DNA of 32,276 bases from Candidatus Fibrimonadales bacterium (GTDB lineage Bacteria > Fibrobacterota > Fibrobacteria > Fibrobacterales > Fibrobacteraceae). Position numbers and translations under genes: made by a program. The notes under the pieces are model-generated. The model ran no database searches. It had not been told where the DNA came from and was given only the letters and a program-made list of their open reading frames with translations. Shown piece after piece: positions 25,154-31,770 of this stretch. Each line of letters opens with the position of its first letter. Within the stretch, counting starts at the first letter, position 1. The stretch lies in contig WQSZ01000005.1 in NCBI GenBank assembly GCA_009787645.1, positions 244 to 32,519 of the forward strand, given 5' to 3'.

Positions 25154-27001
25154 TTATTTAGAGAGCAACACCTTGTTCATAGCAGAGACAAAAGCCGCAG
25201 GATCGGGCAATGCCGAACCTTCCGCAAGCAATGCCTGCCCGTAAAGCACCGTTGGGTAAGAACCCAAATCTTCACCTGCCTCTGCCTTTTGCAGCAGATT
25301 TTTGCAAATCTCGTGCTCGGGGTTTATTTCCAGAATGCGCTTTGTTTTTGGAGCTTCCATGCCTTGCAAAGCCATGAGCTTTTCCATGTGCGAACCCATG
25401 CCGCCCGCAGCACGAACAAGCATGCAAGGGCTGTCTTTCAAGCGACCTGTCGTGCGTACTTCGCTGACTTCTTCGCCCAGCACTTTTTGCAGAACTTCGC
25501 AGAGTTTTTCAAACGTTTTTTTGCTCTCCTTCTCCGCATTTTCCTCTTCTTTTGTTTTTTCAAACTCCAAATCGCCAAGGCCAACATCGTGGAACTTCTT
25601 CTCTTTGAATTCCTGCAAGCTCTGCATCATAAATTCATCAATCGTATCGGTCAAAAACAGAACTTCGTAGCCCTTTGCCTTGCAAGCTTCCAAGTGCGGG
25701 CTGCCCTGCACCGCAGAGAGAGACTCCCCTATTATGTAATAGATTTCCTTTTGGCTTTCCGGCATGCGAGCTACGTATTCTTCCAATCCAACAAAATCCT
25801 TTTCGCTGGTTTTTGTGCTTTTAAAGCGAAGCAAATTTTTGAGTTCGTCTAAAAACTCCCAGTTCATGTAGAAGCCTTCTTTTAGAACAGCTCCCAGCTC
25901 CACCCAAAATTTATCATAGTCCTCTTTGCGATCTGTTGCCACGCTTTGAAGGGTATCCAAAACTTTCTTAGTAGCGTGTTTTTTCAAGTTTGCAACAATT
26001 TTATTGCTCTGCAAAATTTCACGGCTAACATTCAACGGCAAATCTTCGGTGTCTATAACTCCACGGGTAAAGCGAAGCCATGTGGGCAGCAATTCTTTGC
26101 AATCGTCCATTATGAACACTCGTTTTACATAGAGCTTTAGCCCCCGGTTTTGCTCAGAAGCATAGCGTACCCCAAATGGTGCTTTGGATGGAATGTAGAG
26201 CAAGCTCCAAAATTCATGCCCACCTTCAACATGATTGTGACTCCAGGCAAGAGGATCGCCGCCTTCGTGAGAAACTATGCCGTAGAATTCCTTGTATTGT
26301 TTTTCTTCCACGCTTTTAGCGCTTTGCCGCCAGAGCGCAGGCTTTTCGTTTATTCTTTCTGTTTTTTCTTTTGATTTGATGTAAATAGGGTGTGTTACGA
26401 ATTCGCTGTATTTGCTGACCACGCTTCTTATTTGCCATTCCTGCGCAAAATTTTTGCAGTCATCTTCGTCTTTTAGGTAAATAGTGATTTTTGTTCCGTT
26501 TTTCTCTTTTGGCAATTCATCCACAGAAAAATCGCCTGCACCTTCGGATGTCCACTGGTAGCCCTGTTCTTCGCCGGCTTTTTTGGAATGCACTTCCACC
26601 TTTGAGGCAACCATAAAAGCGCTGTAAAATCCAACGCCAAACTGCCCTATCAAGCTCAGGTCTCTTTTTGCATCGCCGGAAATGTTCTGCATAAAGCTCT
26701 TTGTTCCGGAGCGAGCTATGGTACCAAGGTTCTGTATTAAATCCTCTTTGTTCATGCCAACGCCGTTGTCTTCTATGGTGAGGATTTTGGTCTCATCATT
26801 TGCCGCAATATCTATTCTGAGCTCAGTGTTTGCCGGCAGCAGGCTCGGGTTTGAAATCGATAAAAACCTGAGCTTGTCCAGGGCATCTGCCGCATTTGAG
26901 ACCAGTTCACGCAAAAATATTTCCTTGTTGCTATATAGAGAATGAATCATCAAATGCAACAATTCACGGACTTCTGTTTGGAATTCCATTTTTTCAGACA
27001 T
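25154..27001 (-). CDS. htpG: Chaperone HtpG (bacterial Hsp90)
   Basis: HtpG is a dimeric ATP-dependent chaperone. The GHKL ATPase domain has SNKEIFLRELVSNAADALDK (25-44), DNGVGM, GTIARSGTKSF and GQFGVGFYSAF. The middle domain contains RGVIDTEDLPLNVSREILQ with the catalytic-loop Arg, and the C-terminal dimerisation domain ends without the eukaryotic MEEVD tail. Length (615) is normal. A strong GGAGGAAAAG precedes the ATG, and CTACATT lies about 45 nt upstream as a possible -10 box just after the TIR gene stop. It is followed by the thioesterase gene. Confidence 0.97.
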   Translation of the reverse strand: MSEKMEFQTEVRELLHLMIHSLYSNKEIFLRELVSNAADALDKLRFLSISNPSLLPANTELRIDIAANDETKILTIEDNGVGMNKEDLIQNLGTIARSGTKSFMQNISGDAKRDLSLIGQFGVGFYSAFMVASKVEVHSKKAGEEQGYQWTSEGAGDFSVDELPKEKNGTKITIYLKDEDDCKNFAQEWQIRSVVSKYSEFVTHPIYIKSKEKTERINEKPALWRQSAKSVEEKQYKEFYGIVSHEGGDPLAWSHNHVEGGHEFWSLLYIPSKAPFGVRYASEQNRGLKLYVKRVFIMDDCKELLPTWLRFTRGVIDTEDLPLNVSREILQSNKIVANLKKHATKKVLDTLQSVATDRKEDYDKFWVELGAVLKEGFYMNWEFLDELKNLLRFKSTKTSEKDFVGLEEYVARMPESQKEIYYIIGESLSAVQGSPHLEACKAKGYEVLFLTDTIDEFMMQSLQEFKEKKFHDVGLGDLEFEKTKEEENAEKESKKTFEKLCEVLQKVLGEEVSEVRTTGRLKDSPCMLVRAAGGMGSHMEKLMALQGMEAPKTKRILEINPEHEICKNLLQKAEAGEDLGSYPTVLYGQALLAEGSALPDPAAFVSAMNKVLLSK

Positions 27002-27053
27002 ATCTTTTCCTCCGAATATCGGGTTGATAAATTTTTGTGATAATGTAGAAAAT

Positions 27054-27929
27054 TTATTTGGTCTTTTTAGCCGTAGTAGTTTTCTTTGGTATAGTGGCAG
27101 CAGTCGTTTTTTTAGTGGTTGTGGTGTTTGCTGTTTGCCTGCTGTTTTGCAACCACCTTCTATACATGGCTATTGAGTCCCTTAACACTTCTATCTCGGC
27201 ATCTTTTGCATCTATCATTGAATCTTTGAGCATTGCCACTTCAACATTTTTGGATATGCGTGTGGAATCTCTCACTATTGCCATTTCATTTTCTTTTGCA
27301 ACCCTCAATGAGTCTTTCAATATTGCAACTTCTGCATCTTTGGCAAGTATTACGGAATCGGCGATTATTTTTGCTTCTTTTGCCTGCGTATGTACCATAA
27401 ATACATAAAAGACTAGAGACAGAAAGGCCAAAAAGAGCACTGACATAAAAAATCGTATTTGTTTTTTGAGCCTTACTCTCAAGCATGGCTTTGAGAGCAA
27501 GAAGGAGTCCTTCATTTTTTCATAAACCGCATCAAAATGTATGGGATTGAGATCTATGGAGTTTTTTCTATTCAAGTCTTTAATATCGTCCGGCAATCTT
27601 TTTGGAAAAACAAAGCCATCCAGCACAAGCGGAATTATATTTTTATTTGACTGTAGCGCACAGATAATCTCTTGGCGAACCCAGTCATCCTTTGCATTGT
27701 AGCCCGGCTCACGGAATCGCTCAAAAATCCCTGAGTTCAATACAAGCAGAAAATCTTTGCATTTCTTGACTTTTCTCTCCAACTCATTGTCAAAATTCCC
27801 ATTTTCCAGAGCGTCAATATCAAAAAAAACAGAGTATCCATCTAATCTCAATCTATCATAAAGCAGCTTTGCTGTATCATAGCCCCCCTTACGCCTGTAA
27901 GAGATAAAAATTTTAAATGTCTTTTGCAT
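27054..27929 (-). CDS. Membrane-anchored TIR-domain protein with a 15-residue repeat
   Basis: The N-terminal TIR domain (about residues 4-145) begins KIFISYRRKGGYDTAKLLYD and has a BB-loop-like DGYSVFFDIDALENG. DDWVRQEII places a Glu (E87) where the NADase glutamate of catalytic TIR domains lies. Basic residues (RVRLKKQIR) precede one membrane span (159-179), so TIR should be cytoplasmic. Outside the membrane come about five 15-residue repeats (183-255; consensus AKDAEVAILKDSxxx) and a Thr/Lys-rich tail (268-291). TIR proteins act in NAD-consuming immunity or in signalling; which applies here is inference, since no partner gene is evident. TATATT lies 6 nt before the ATG, with no Shine-Dalgarno. 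Confidence 0.85.
   Translation of the reverse strand: MQKTFKIFISYRRKGGYDTAKLLYDRLRLDGYSVFFDIDALENGNFDNELERKVKKCKDFLLVLNSGIFERFREPGYNAKDDWVRQEIICALQSNKNIIPLVLDGFVFPKRLPDDIKDLNRKNSIDLNPIHFDAVYEKMKDSFLLSKPCLRVRLKKQIRFFMSVLFLAFLSLVFYVFMVHTQAKEAKIIADSVILAKDAEVAILKDSLRVAKENEMAIVRDSTRISKNVEVAMLKDSMIDAKDAEIEVLRDSIAMYRRWLQNSRQTANTTTTKKTTAATIPKKTTTAKKTK
27165..27383 (-). repeat. Degenerate 45-bp tandem repeats inside the TIR gene
   Basis: These encode four full 15-residue units (residues 196-255) and one shorter, degenerate unit (183-195) of pattern [AS]K[DEN]xE[VMI]xx[LV][KR]DSxxx. The Asp-Ser pair is invariant in all five. A 15-residue period over four helical turns suits a long coiled coil with a pentadecad register. 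Confidence 0.8.
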
Positions 27930-27935
27930 ATTAAG

Positions 27936-27941
27936 AATATA
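27936..27941 (-). promoter_or_regulatory. -10 box of the TIR gene
   Basis: On the minus strand GCTATATTC puts TATATT 6 nt before the TIR ATG. A start site 6-7 nt downstream would coincide with the ATG itself. The box adjoins the conserved 3' hairpin element of lipoprotein copy A, so TIR could also be read through from that gene. Confidence 0.45.
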
Positions 27942-27946
27942 GCAAT

Positions 27947-28005
27947 TTAACCCAGCTCAAATTTTGCAATCCGAGCTGGGATTGCTGGTTGCTACAACAA
28001 TTTTA
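27947..28005 (-). terminator. Conserved 3' hairpin element, copy A
   Basis: This 59-nt element starts at the lipoprotein A stop codon and is identical to copy B. It can form either CCCAGCTC/GAGCTGGG (27951-27958 with 27973-27980) or GCAATCC/GGATTGC (27966-27972 with 27979-27985); the two helices share bases and exclude each other. No U-run follows, so it may be a 3' stabiliser or attenuator rather than a plain intrinsic terminator. Confidence 0.45.
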
Positions 28006-28308
28006 TTTACAATAGCCGGTTACGGTCAAAGTCTCAAATGTTATTGGTCCGTAGCTGGTGTTCTTCCAATGGGAAGTAACGTTAACAACTTCAGTTCCGC
28101 TGCATTGGCTGGACAAACCCTTTACTGCTTCTTCTGCTTTATCAATTTTCATTGGAGTAAGCATAAGAATGTTCATTGAAGAAGTTTCTGCCTTAACCTT
28201 TTTTCCGCTGTTTTCGGAAACATGGCCACCAACAACTGCCATTGCGGAGCTACATCCGGTCAGGACAAAGGTAGCGGCCACTGTTAGTGCTATTAGCGTT
28301 TTTTTCAT
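28003..28308 (-). CDS. Small lipoprotein, copy A
   Basis: The 101-residue protein begins MKKTLIALTVAATF and has the lipobox LTGC (Cys19). The mature part has a SGKKVKAE region, NILMLTPMK, a helix with EEAVKGLSSQC and a C-terminal TVTGYCK. I start at the ATG at 28306-28308, with AAGGAGAA 5 nt upstream; the frame could extend only to a TTG. It shares about 38% of residues with copy B, including the NIL-TPMK core, QC-G-E-VN and the C-terminal G-CK. Function unknown; it may sit in the outer membrane facing the periplasm. Confidence 0.85.
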   Translation of the reverse strand: MKKTLIALTVAATFVLTGCSSAMAVVGGHVSENSGKKVKAETSSMNILMLTPMKIDKAEEAVKGLSSQCSGTEVVNVTSHWKNTSYGPITFETLTVTGYCK

Positions 28309-28424
28309 CTTGTTCTCCTTGGGCAAAGCCCACTTTTCCCGAGTTTAACCAAATCAGACTCTTGGGAACACGGAGTTTGATTGGGTTTGCCGTTATGGCA
28401 GCATCCAGACGAAAACGCCTGAAA
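28309..28424 (-). promoter_or_regulatory. Structured 5' leader of lipoprotein A
   Basis: The leader has, in RNA order: hairpin CAGGCG/CGTCTG with a TTTT loop; GCC/GGC hairpin; AACCCAATC, which can pair with GATTTGGTT; TTCCC(AA)GAGT, which can pair with ACTCGGGAA; and GGGC-TTT-GCCC directly before AAGGAGA. The last two helices could compete with an ACTC/GAGT pairing. It matches no riboswitch consensus I can recall. See copy B. Confidence 0.5.
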
Positions 28425-28550
28425 TTACGGGAAAAGAAAAAGGGAGCTTTTACCCCCTTCCTCGAAAAATCTATATTTTCTACTACATTTATCCGGCAAA
28501 TTCGATAAAATCGGATAGCACCAATATTTAAAGTAGTATCTTCCTTTCAT
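28425..28550 (-). CDS. Possible 41-residue leader peptide upstream of lipoprotein A
   Basis: An ATG 7 nt after the copy A -10 box opens a 41-codon frame (MKGRYYFKYWCYPIL at the start, very rich in aromatic residues) ending at TAA 28425-28427. It has no Shine-Dalgarno and would be leaderless. The terminator hairpin lies inside its 3' end. An open frame of this length can easily arise by chance, so this is only a candidate. Confidence 0.2.
   Translation of the reverse strand: MKGRYYFKYWCYPILSNLPDKCSRKYRFFEEGGKSSLFLFP
28431..28459 (-). terminator. Intrinsic terminator between promoter A and leader A
   Basis: On the minus strand AAGGGGGT-AAAA-GCTCCCTT forms an 8-bp stem (two G-U pairs) with a 4-nt loop, followed by TTTCTTTTC. 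It lies about 90 nt after the predicted copy A start and before the lipoprotein leader, so it should cut or attenuate lipoprotein A transcription. Copy B lacks it. Confidence 0.6.
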
Positions 28551-28557
28551 GAGAATA

Positions 28558-28586
28558 AATATAGTTTTTTTTCTGGCAAATGTCAA
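28558..28586 (-). promoter_or_regulatory. Sigma-70 type promoter of unit A
   Basis: TTGACA (28581-28586) and TATATT (28558-28563), both read on the minus strand, are separated by exactly 17 nt. The same arrangement occurs in unit B. Predicted start near 28551. Confidence 0.75.
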
Positions 28587-28649
28587 GCCCTTACAAGAAA
28601 AAATATAACTTTAATTAAAAAACGACGATTTCTGCGTAAAAATGAGGTT

Positions 28650-28716
28650 TTACCCCATCACAACCACAACCGCATGCTTTTTTCCAGGCAAAATCGGGAC
28701 AACATGACCTTTGATC
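28650..28716 (-). pseudogene. Remnant of the cellobiose phosphorylase 3' end
   Basis: The minus strand encodes KGHVVPILPGKKHAVVVVMG and TAA, identical to the last 20 residues of the GH94 protein at 29287-31746 except Thr to Ala. Upstream it joins directly to the hairpin element of unit B. It is a by-product of the tandem duplication and is not expressed as a gene. Confidence 0.9.
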
Positions 28717-28775
28717 TTAACCCAGCTCAAATTTTGCAATCCGAGCTGGGATTGCTGGTTGCTACAACAATTTTA
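28717..28775 (-). terminator. Conserved 3' hairpin element, copy B
   Basis: Identical to 27947-28005: alternative hairpins CCCAGCTC/GAGCTGGG (28721-28728 with 28743-28750) and GCAATCC/GGATTGC (28736-28742 with 28749-28755) begin just after the lipoprotein B stop codon. It lacks a U-run, so simple intrinsic termination is uncertain. Confidence 0.45.
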
Positions 28776-29072
28776 CTTGCACTGGCCAGATAATACTGCC
28801 TTTTCAAAACTTATAACACCCAAATTTAGATCATCGCGCCAAAAAAGCCCGTTGACAAATTCTCCTCCGGCGCACTGTTTTCCAGCATCTTTTATCAACT
28901 CTTTCATTTGCTCGTTTTTCATTGGAGTAAATGCCAAGATATTGGTATTTTTTGCTTCCACAGTTACTGCTTTCCCTGAAGCCTGATCGCTTATGCCACC
29001 AGCAGGAATACCTGTGACACCGCAACCGACTAAAGCTACAGCAATTATTGCTAATGCTATGATTTTTTTCAT
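28773..29072 (-). CDS. Small lipoprotein, copy B
   Basis: The 99-residue protein begins MKKIIALAIIAVA and has the lipobox LVGC (Cys17). The mature domain contains SGKAVTVEA, NTNILAFTPMK, a helix with KELIKDAGKQC and a C-terminal VLSGQCK. The ATG at 29070-29072 follows AAGGAGAA. Two cysteines of the mature part (QC and the final CK) are shared with copy A and may form a disulfide. It is paralogous to copy A; function unknown. Its promoter-to-ATG distance is about 115 nt, without the insertion seen in unit A. Confidence 0.85.
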   Translation of the reverse strand: MKKIIALAIIAVALVGCGVTGIPAGGISDQASGKAVTVEAKNTNILAFTPMKNEQMKELIKDAGKQCAGGEFVNGLFWRDDLNLGVISFEKAVLSGQCK

Positions 29073-29188
29073 TTTGTTCTCCTTGGGCAAAGCCCATTTT
29101 TCCCGAGTTTAACCAAACCAGACTCTTGGGAACACGGAGTTCGATTGGGGTTGCCGTTATGGCAGCATCCAGACGAAAACGCCTGAAA
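29073..29188 (-). promoter_or_regulatory. Structured 5' leader of lipoprotein B
   Basis: The predicted transcript starts near 29187 and is about 115 nt long before the ATG. It has the same helices as copy A. Of the four differences from A, the one turning GATTTGG to GGTTTGG keeps pairing with CCAATC through a G-U pair; another (to CCCCAATC) weakens the outer part of that helix. The GGGC/GCCC hairpin directly before the Shine-Dalgarno is unchanged. Confidence 0.5.
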
Positions 29189-29193
29189 AAACA

Positions 29194-29222
29194 AATATAG
29201 CATTTTTTTAGACAAATGTCAA
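29194..29222 (-). promoter_or_regulatory. Sigma-70 type promoter of unit B
   Basis: On the minus strand TTGACA (29217-29222) and TATATT (29194-29199) are 17 nt apart, the consensus spacing. It lies about 65 nt after the GH94 stop codon. Confidence 0.8.
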
Positions 29223-29286
29223 GTCCTTACAAGAAAAAATATAACTTTAATTAAAAAACGATGATTTCTGCGTAAAAATGAGGTTT

Positions 29287-31746
29287 TTACCCCATCACAA
29301 CCACAACCGTATGCTTTTTTCCAGGCAAAATCGGGACAACATGACCTTTGATCTCCCTGCCGTCTATGGTCACGCTCTTAACTCCCTTGCTTACGCCTTT
29401 GGGGTTTTTCACCTTAATAACATAATCTGCGCCACGAAATTTGCGATTTACGCTGAACTCTGTCCACGCTTTGGGAATGCAAGGGTTAATCGACAAGCCG
29501 TCAAATGTGGCCTTTATGCCCAAGATGTATTGAGTAGCAGCCTGATATGTCCAAGAGCTTGTACCGCTCAGCCATGCATTGCGAGCCAAGCCGAACTTCT
29601 CGTGCTCATCGCCCAAAATATTTTGAGGATAGCAATAAGGTTCTGATTCAAATTCGTCTATCAAACCGTTGTTTTTCGCAGCGGGATTGATTTGGTTGTA
29701 ATACTGGAATGCCCTGTCTCCATTGCCAATTATGGTCTCTGCGATCATAATCCAAGGATTTGCATGCAAAAATATTCCGCCATTCTCCTTTGCTCCGGGA
29801 GGGTAAGTTGAAACTCCGCCGACATGAGGATTAAAACCGTCGTAACCGGGCCAGGAAAGCTTTATTCCATTCTTTGTGTTGAGATACTTGTAAACGCTTT
29901 TCAAAGCCAGCTTTGCACGATCTTCGGGTGCAACGCCACTTATCACAGGCCAGCTCTGGCCAAGCGAATCTATTTTATTAACAGCGTTTTTGCTTGAGCC
30001 AAGTGCTTTGCCCTTTTCGTCAAACCAGCGCACATACCACTGGCCATCCCAAGCGACTTTGTTCACCTTTGCCTTTATGTTTTCATACCACGCCTTATAT
30101 TGCGCAACAAGTTTTTTGTCACCAATGGCTTGGCATATATCTATCATCTCCACCAAAGCTTTCGCAAAAAGATTCGCATTGAAAAGAGACTCTGCGCCCG
30201 TTGGCAAATTAACAGTGTCGTTCCAGTCCGCAAAACCCAAATGCGGAATGCCGTGCTTGCCGCAATCCTTATGAGTAAACGCAACGCTTCTCTTCAAGTG
30301 CTCCAAAACGGTAGCCTTCTCACGTTTTCTGAGTTCTTTCTTCTTGTTATAGAAAGGAATCTGTTTTTGGAGGAATTTCAAATTTCCTGTTTCTTTCAGG
30401 TAAGAAGCTACGGTCAAAACAATCCACAGATGATCGTCGCCGTAGTACTTTGGGCGGTCTTCCTTTTCACGGGAGTCGCCTTCGTTGGCTTCCATTGTGC
30501 TGGGGAAATACTGGTGCATGGCATTACCGTCTTCCAATTGAACGGAGAGCAAATTCTCTGCCAAAACACGAGCTTCTTCTGGCATGTGGCTCATAACACC
30601 GAGCAAATCCTGGCTGGAATCACGGTAGCCAATTCCTCGATCGCTACCAAAGCCGAGTTGATAAAGGCTCAAATAACGGCTCCAATTTTTTGTGGTGTGG
30701 CACTGGCGAGGATTGTGGATATTCACCATTGAGTTAAAGCTCGCATCAGGAGTTTTTACCTGCAATGCGCCGAGATATTTGTTCCAGAATGTGGCTAATT
30801 CGGCAAATGCTTTGTCAATGTTTTTGAGATTGCGGTATTTTTTTATTTCCGGCATTGCGGCTGCCAAGCTTTTTTGTTTGCCGAGTTGTGTTGCAACACG
30901 ACCTGTTTTTTTATTGGCGAGTTTGAATTTGAACATTTGCGCTGCGATGTTGTCTCCTCTTAAAGCGGAGCTGTTCGTAAGCTTGCCATTGTAGATTGCG
31001 CCGGGGCATGCCCACCCCATAATTTCATTAAACCCGAGGAAACTTCTGCGATCGCCGTCATAGCTATTTGCCGCCATGCTTGCGGTGAAATAATTTACCT
31101 CGTATTCCTTTTTCATAAATGCATATTGCTCTAAGATAACGTGGCCGCTTTTTTCCTTGTGGGCGTCAAGAGTCATGGTTTGCGGAACCCAGTCTGCGTT
31201 TGTCAATTGCTTTAATGCATCAAAATGGCTGAATTCATAAACCGGCACAACATCAACTTCAAGTTTTTTGCCGGAGATGTTCTGAACGGAAATGTCCTGA
31301 ATAAGAGTGGAGCTTTTTGACGGGACAAAAACCGTTATTTTAACCCTAATGCCATAGCCTTCGGCCACCCATGTTGTATAGGAAAGCCCAACTCGGCATT
31401 CCCATTTATCCCAGATAGTGCAGGTTGGCACAACAAAAGGAGAGATTATTTTGTAGGAGTTTTTCTCTTTTATGCGAAGGTAGATTGTGCTGCCTTTGAA
31501 GTCGCCTGCAGGCATTTGGCTTATATATTTGGTTATGCGGTTGAGAGCCGGATCGCCTTTGCACAGCACTGTTCCGCCTGTTGTATCCACAATTCCACCG
31601 AAATCCAGTGTACCCACATAATTACACCATTTTATGGGCGTAGCCGGATTACGTAGAACGTATTCTTTATTTGCATCGTCAAAATAGCCATAATTGCGGC
31701 CTTGTATTTTGACATTCTTTGCTTTTGCGCTTTTTTTTGCAGCCAT
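29287..31746 (-). CDS. Cellobiose phosphorylase (GH94)
   Basis: The enzyme splits cellobiose with phosphate into glucose 1-phosphate and glucose in the cytoplasm, saving ATP during cellulose use. The 819-residue length fits cellobiose phosphorylase (about 810-820) rather than cellodextrin phosphorylase (about 980). Visible features: the N-terminal beta-sandwich opening YGYFDDANKEYVLRNP, the alpha-barrel stretch SDRGIGYRDSSQDLLGVMSHM, the catalytic DWND (507-510) in GFADWNDTVN, PHVGGVSTYPPGAKENGGIF, and WLSGTSSWTYQAATQY near the end. The Lys/Ala-rich first ten residues are unusual. AGGAG precedes the ATG, which lies 24 nt after tRNA-Gly on the same strand. Confidence 0.93.
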   Translation of the reverse strand: MAAKKSAKAKNVKIQGRNYGYFDDANKEYVLRNPATPIKWCNYVGTLDFGGIVDTTGGTVLCKGDPALNRITKYISQMPAGDFKGSTIYLRIKEKNSYKIISPFVVPTCTIWDKWECRVGLSYTTWVAEGYGIRVKITVFVPSKSSTLIQDISVQNISGKKLEVDVVPVYEFSHFDALKQLTNADWVPQTMTLDAHKEKSGHVILEQYAFMKKEYEVNYFTASMAANSYDGDRRSFLGFNEIMGWACPGAIYNGKLTNSSALRGDNIAAQMFKFKLANKKTGRVATQLGKQKSLAAAMPEIKKYRNLKNIDKAFAELATFWNKYLGALQVKTPDASFNSMVNIHNPRQCHTTKNWSRYLSLYQLGFGSDRGIGYRDSSQDLLGVMSHMPEEARVLAENLLSVQLEDGNAMHQYFPSTMEANEGDSREKEDRPKYYGDDHLWIVLTVASYLKETGNLKFLQKQIPFYNKKKELRKREKATVLEHLKRSVAFTHKDCGKHGIPHLGFADWNDTVNLPTGAESLFNANLFAKALVEMIDICQAIGDKKLVAQYKAWYENIKAKVNKVAWDGQWYVRWFDEKGKALGSSKNAVNKIDSLGQSWPVISGVAPEDRAKLALKSVYKYLNTKNGIKLSWPGYDGFNPHVGGVSTYPPGAKENGGIFLHANPWIMIAETIIGNGDRAFQYYNQINPAAKNNGLIDEFESEPYCYPQNILGDEHEKFGLARNAWLSGTSSWTYQAATQYILGIKATFDGLSINPCIPKAWTEFSVNRKFRGADYVIKVKNPKGVSKGVKSVTIDGREIKGHVVPILPGKKHTVVVVMG

Positions 31747-31770
31747 GTTACTTTCTCCTAAAAGGTTCTA

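Larger units (their letters stand above)
27947..29356. repeat. Tandem duplication of a lipoprotein unit (A 27947-28716, B 28717-29356)
   Basis: Each unit contains, in minus-strand order, the 3' end of the GH94 gene, a promoter, a structured leader, a small lipoprotein gene and a hairpin element. Flanks are nearly identical between units: 59 of 59 positions in the 3' element, about 4 differences in 111 nt of leader, and about 4 in 141 nt around the promoter and GH94 tail. The coding parts are strongly diverged. Unit A is longer because of an extra segment of about 130 bp at roughly 28425-28555. Confidence 0.9.

Noticed and set aside
25289-25852. Plus-strand open frame of 187 codons inside htpG
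   Set aside because: It is antisense to a highly conserved chaperone gene, has low-complexity Phe/Ala-rich content typical of shadow frames, and no ribosome binding site.
28309-28424. c-di-GMP-I (GEMM) riboswitch in the lipoprotein leader
   Set aside because: A GGCAAACC-like string is present, but the second conserved block (GACGCAAAGCC) and the expected helix arrangement are missing.
27947-28775. Attachment sites or inverted repeats of a mobile element around lipoprotein A
   Set aside because: The repeated 59-nt elements are explained by a tandem duplication that also copied the GH94 tail; no transposase, integrase or target-site duplication is present.
30100-30732. Plus-strand open frame of 210 codons opposite the GH94 gene
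   Set aside because: It is antisense to a well-supported enzyme and its composition looks like a reverse-strand reading; no promoter or ribosome binding site.
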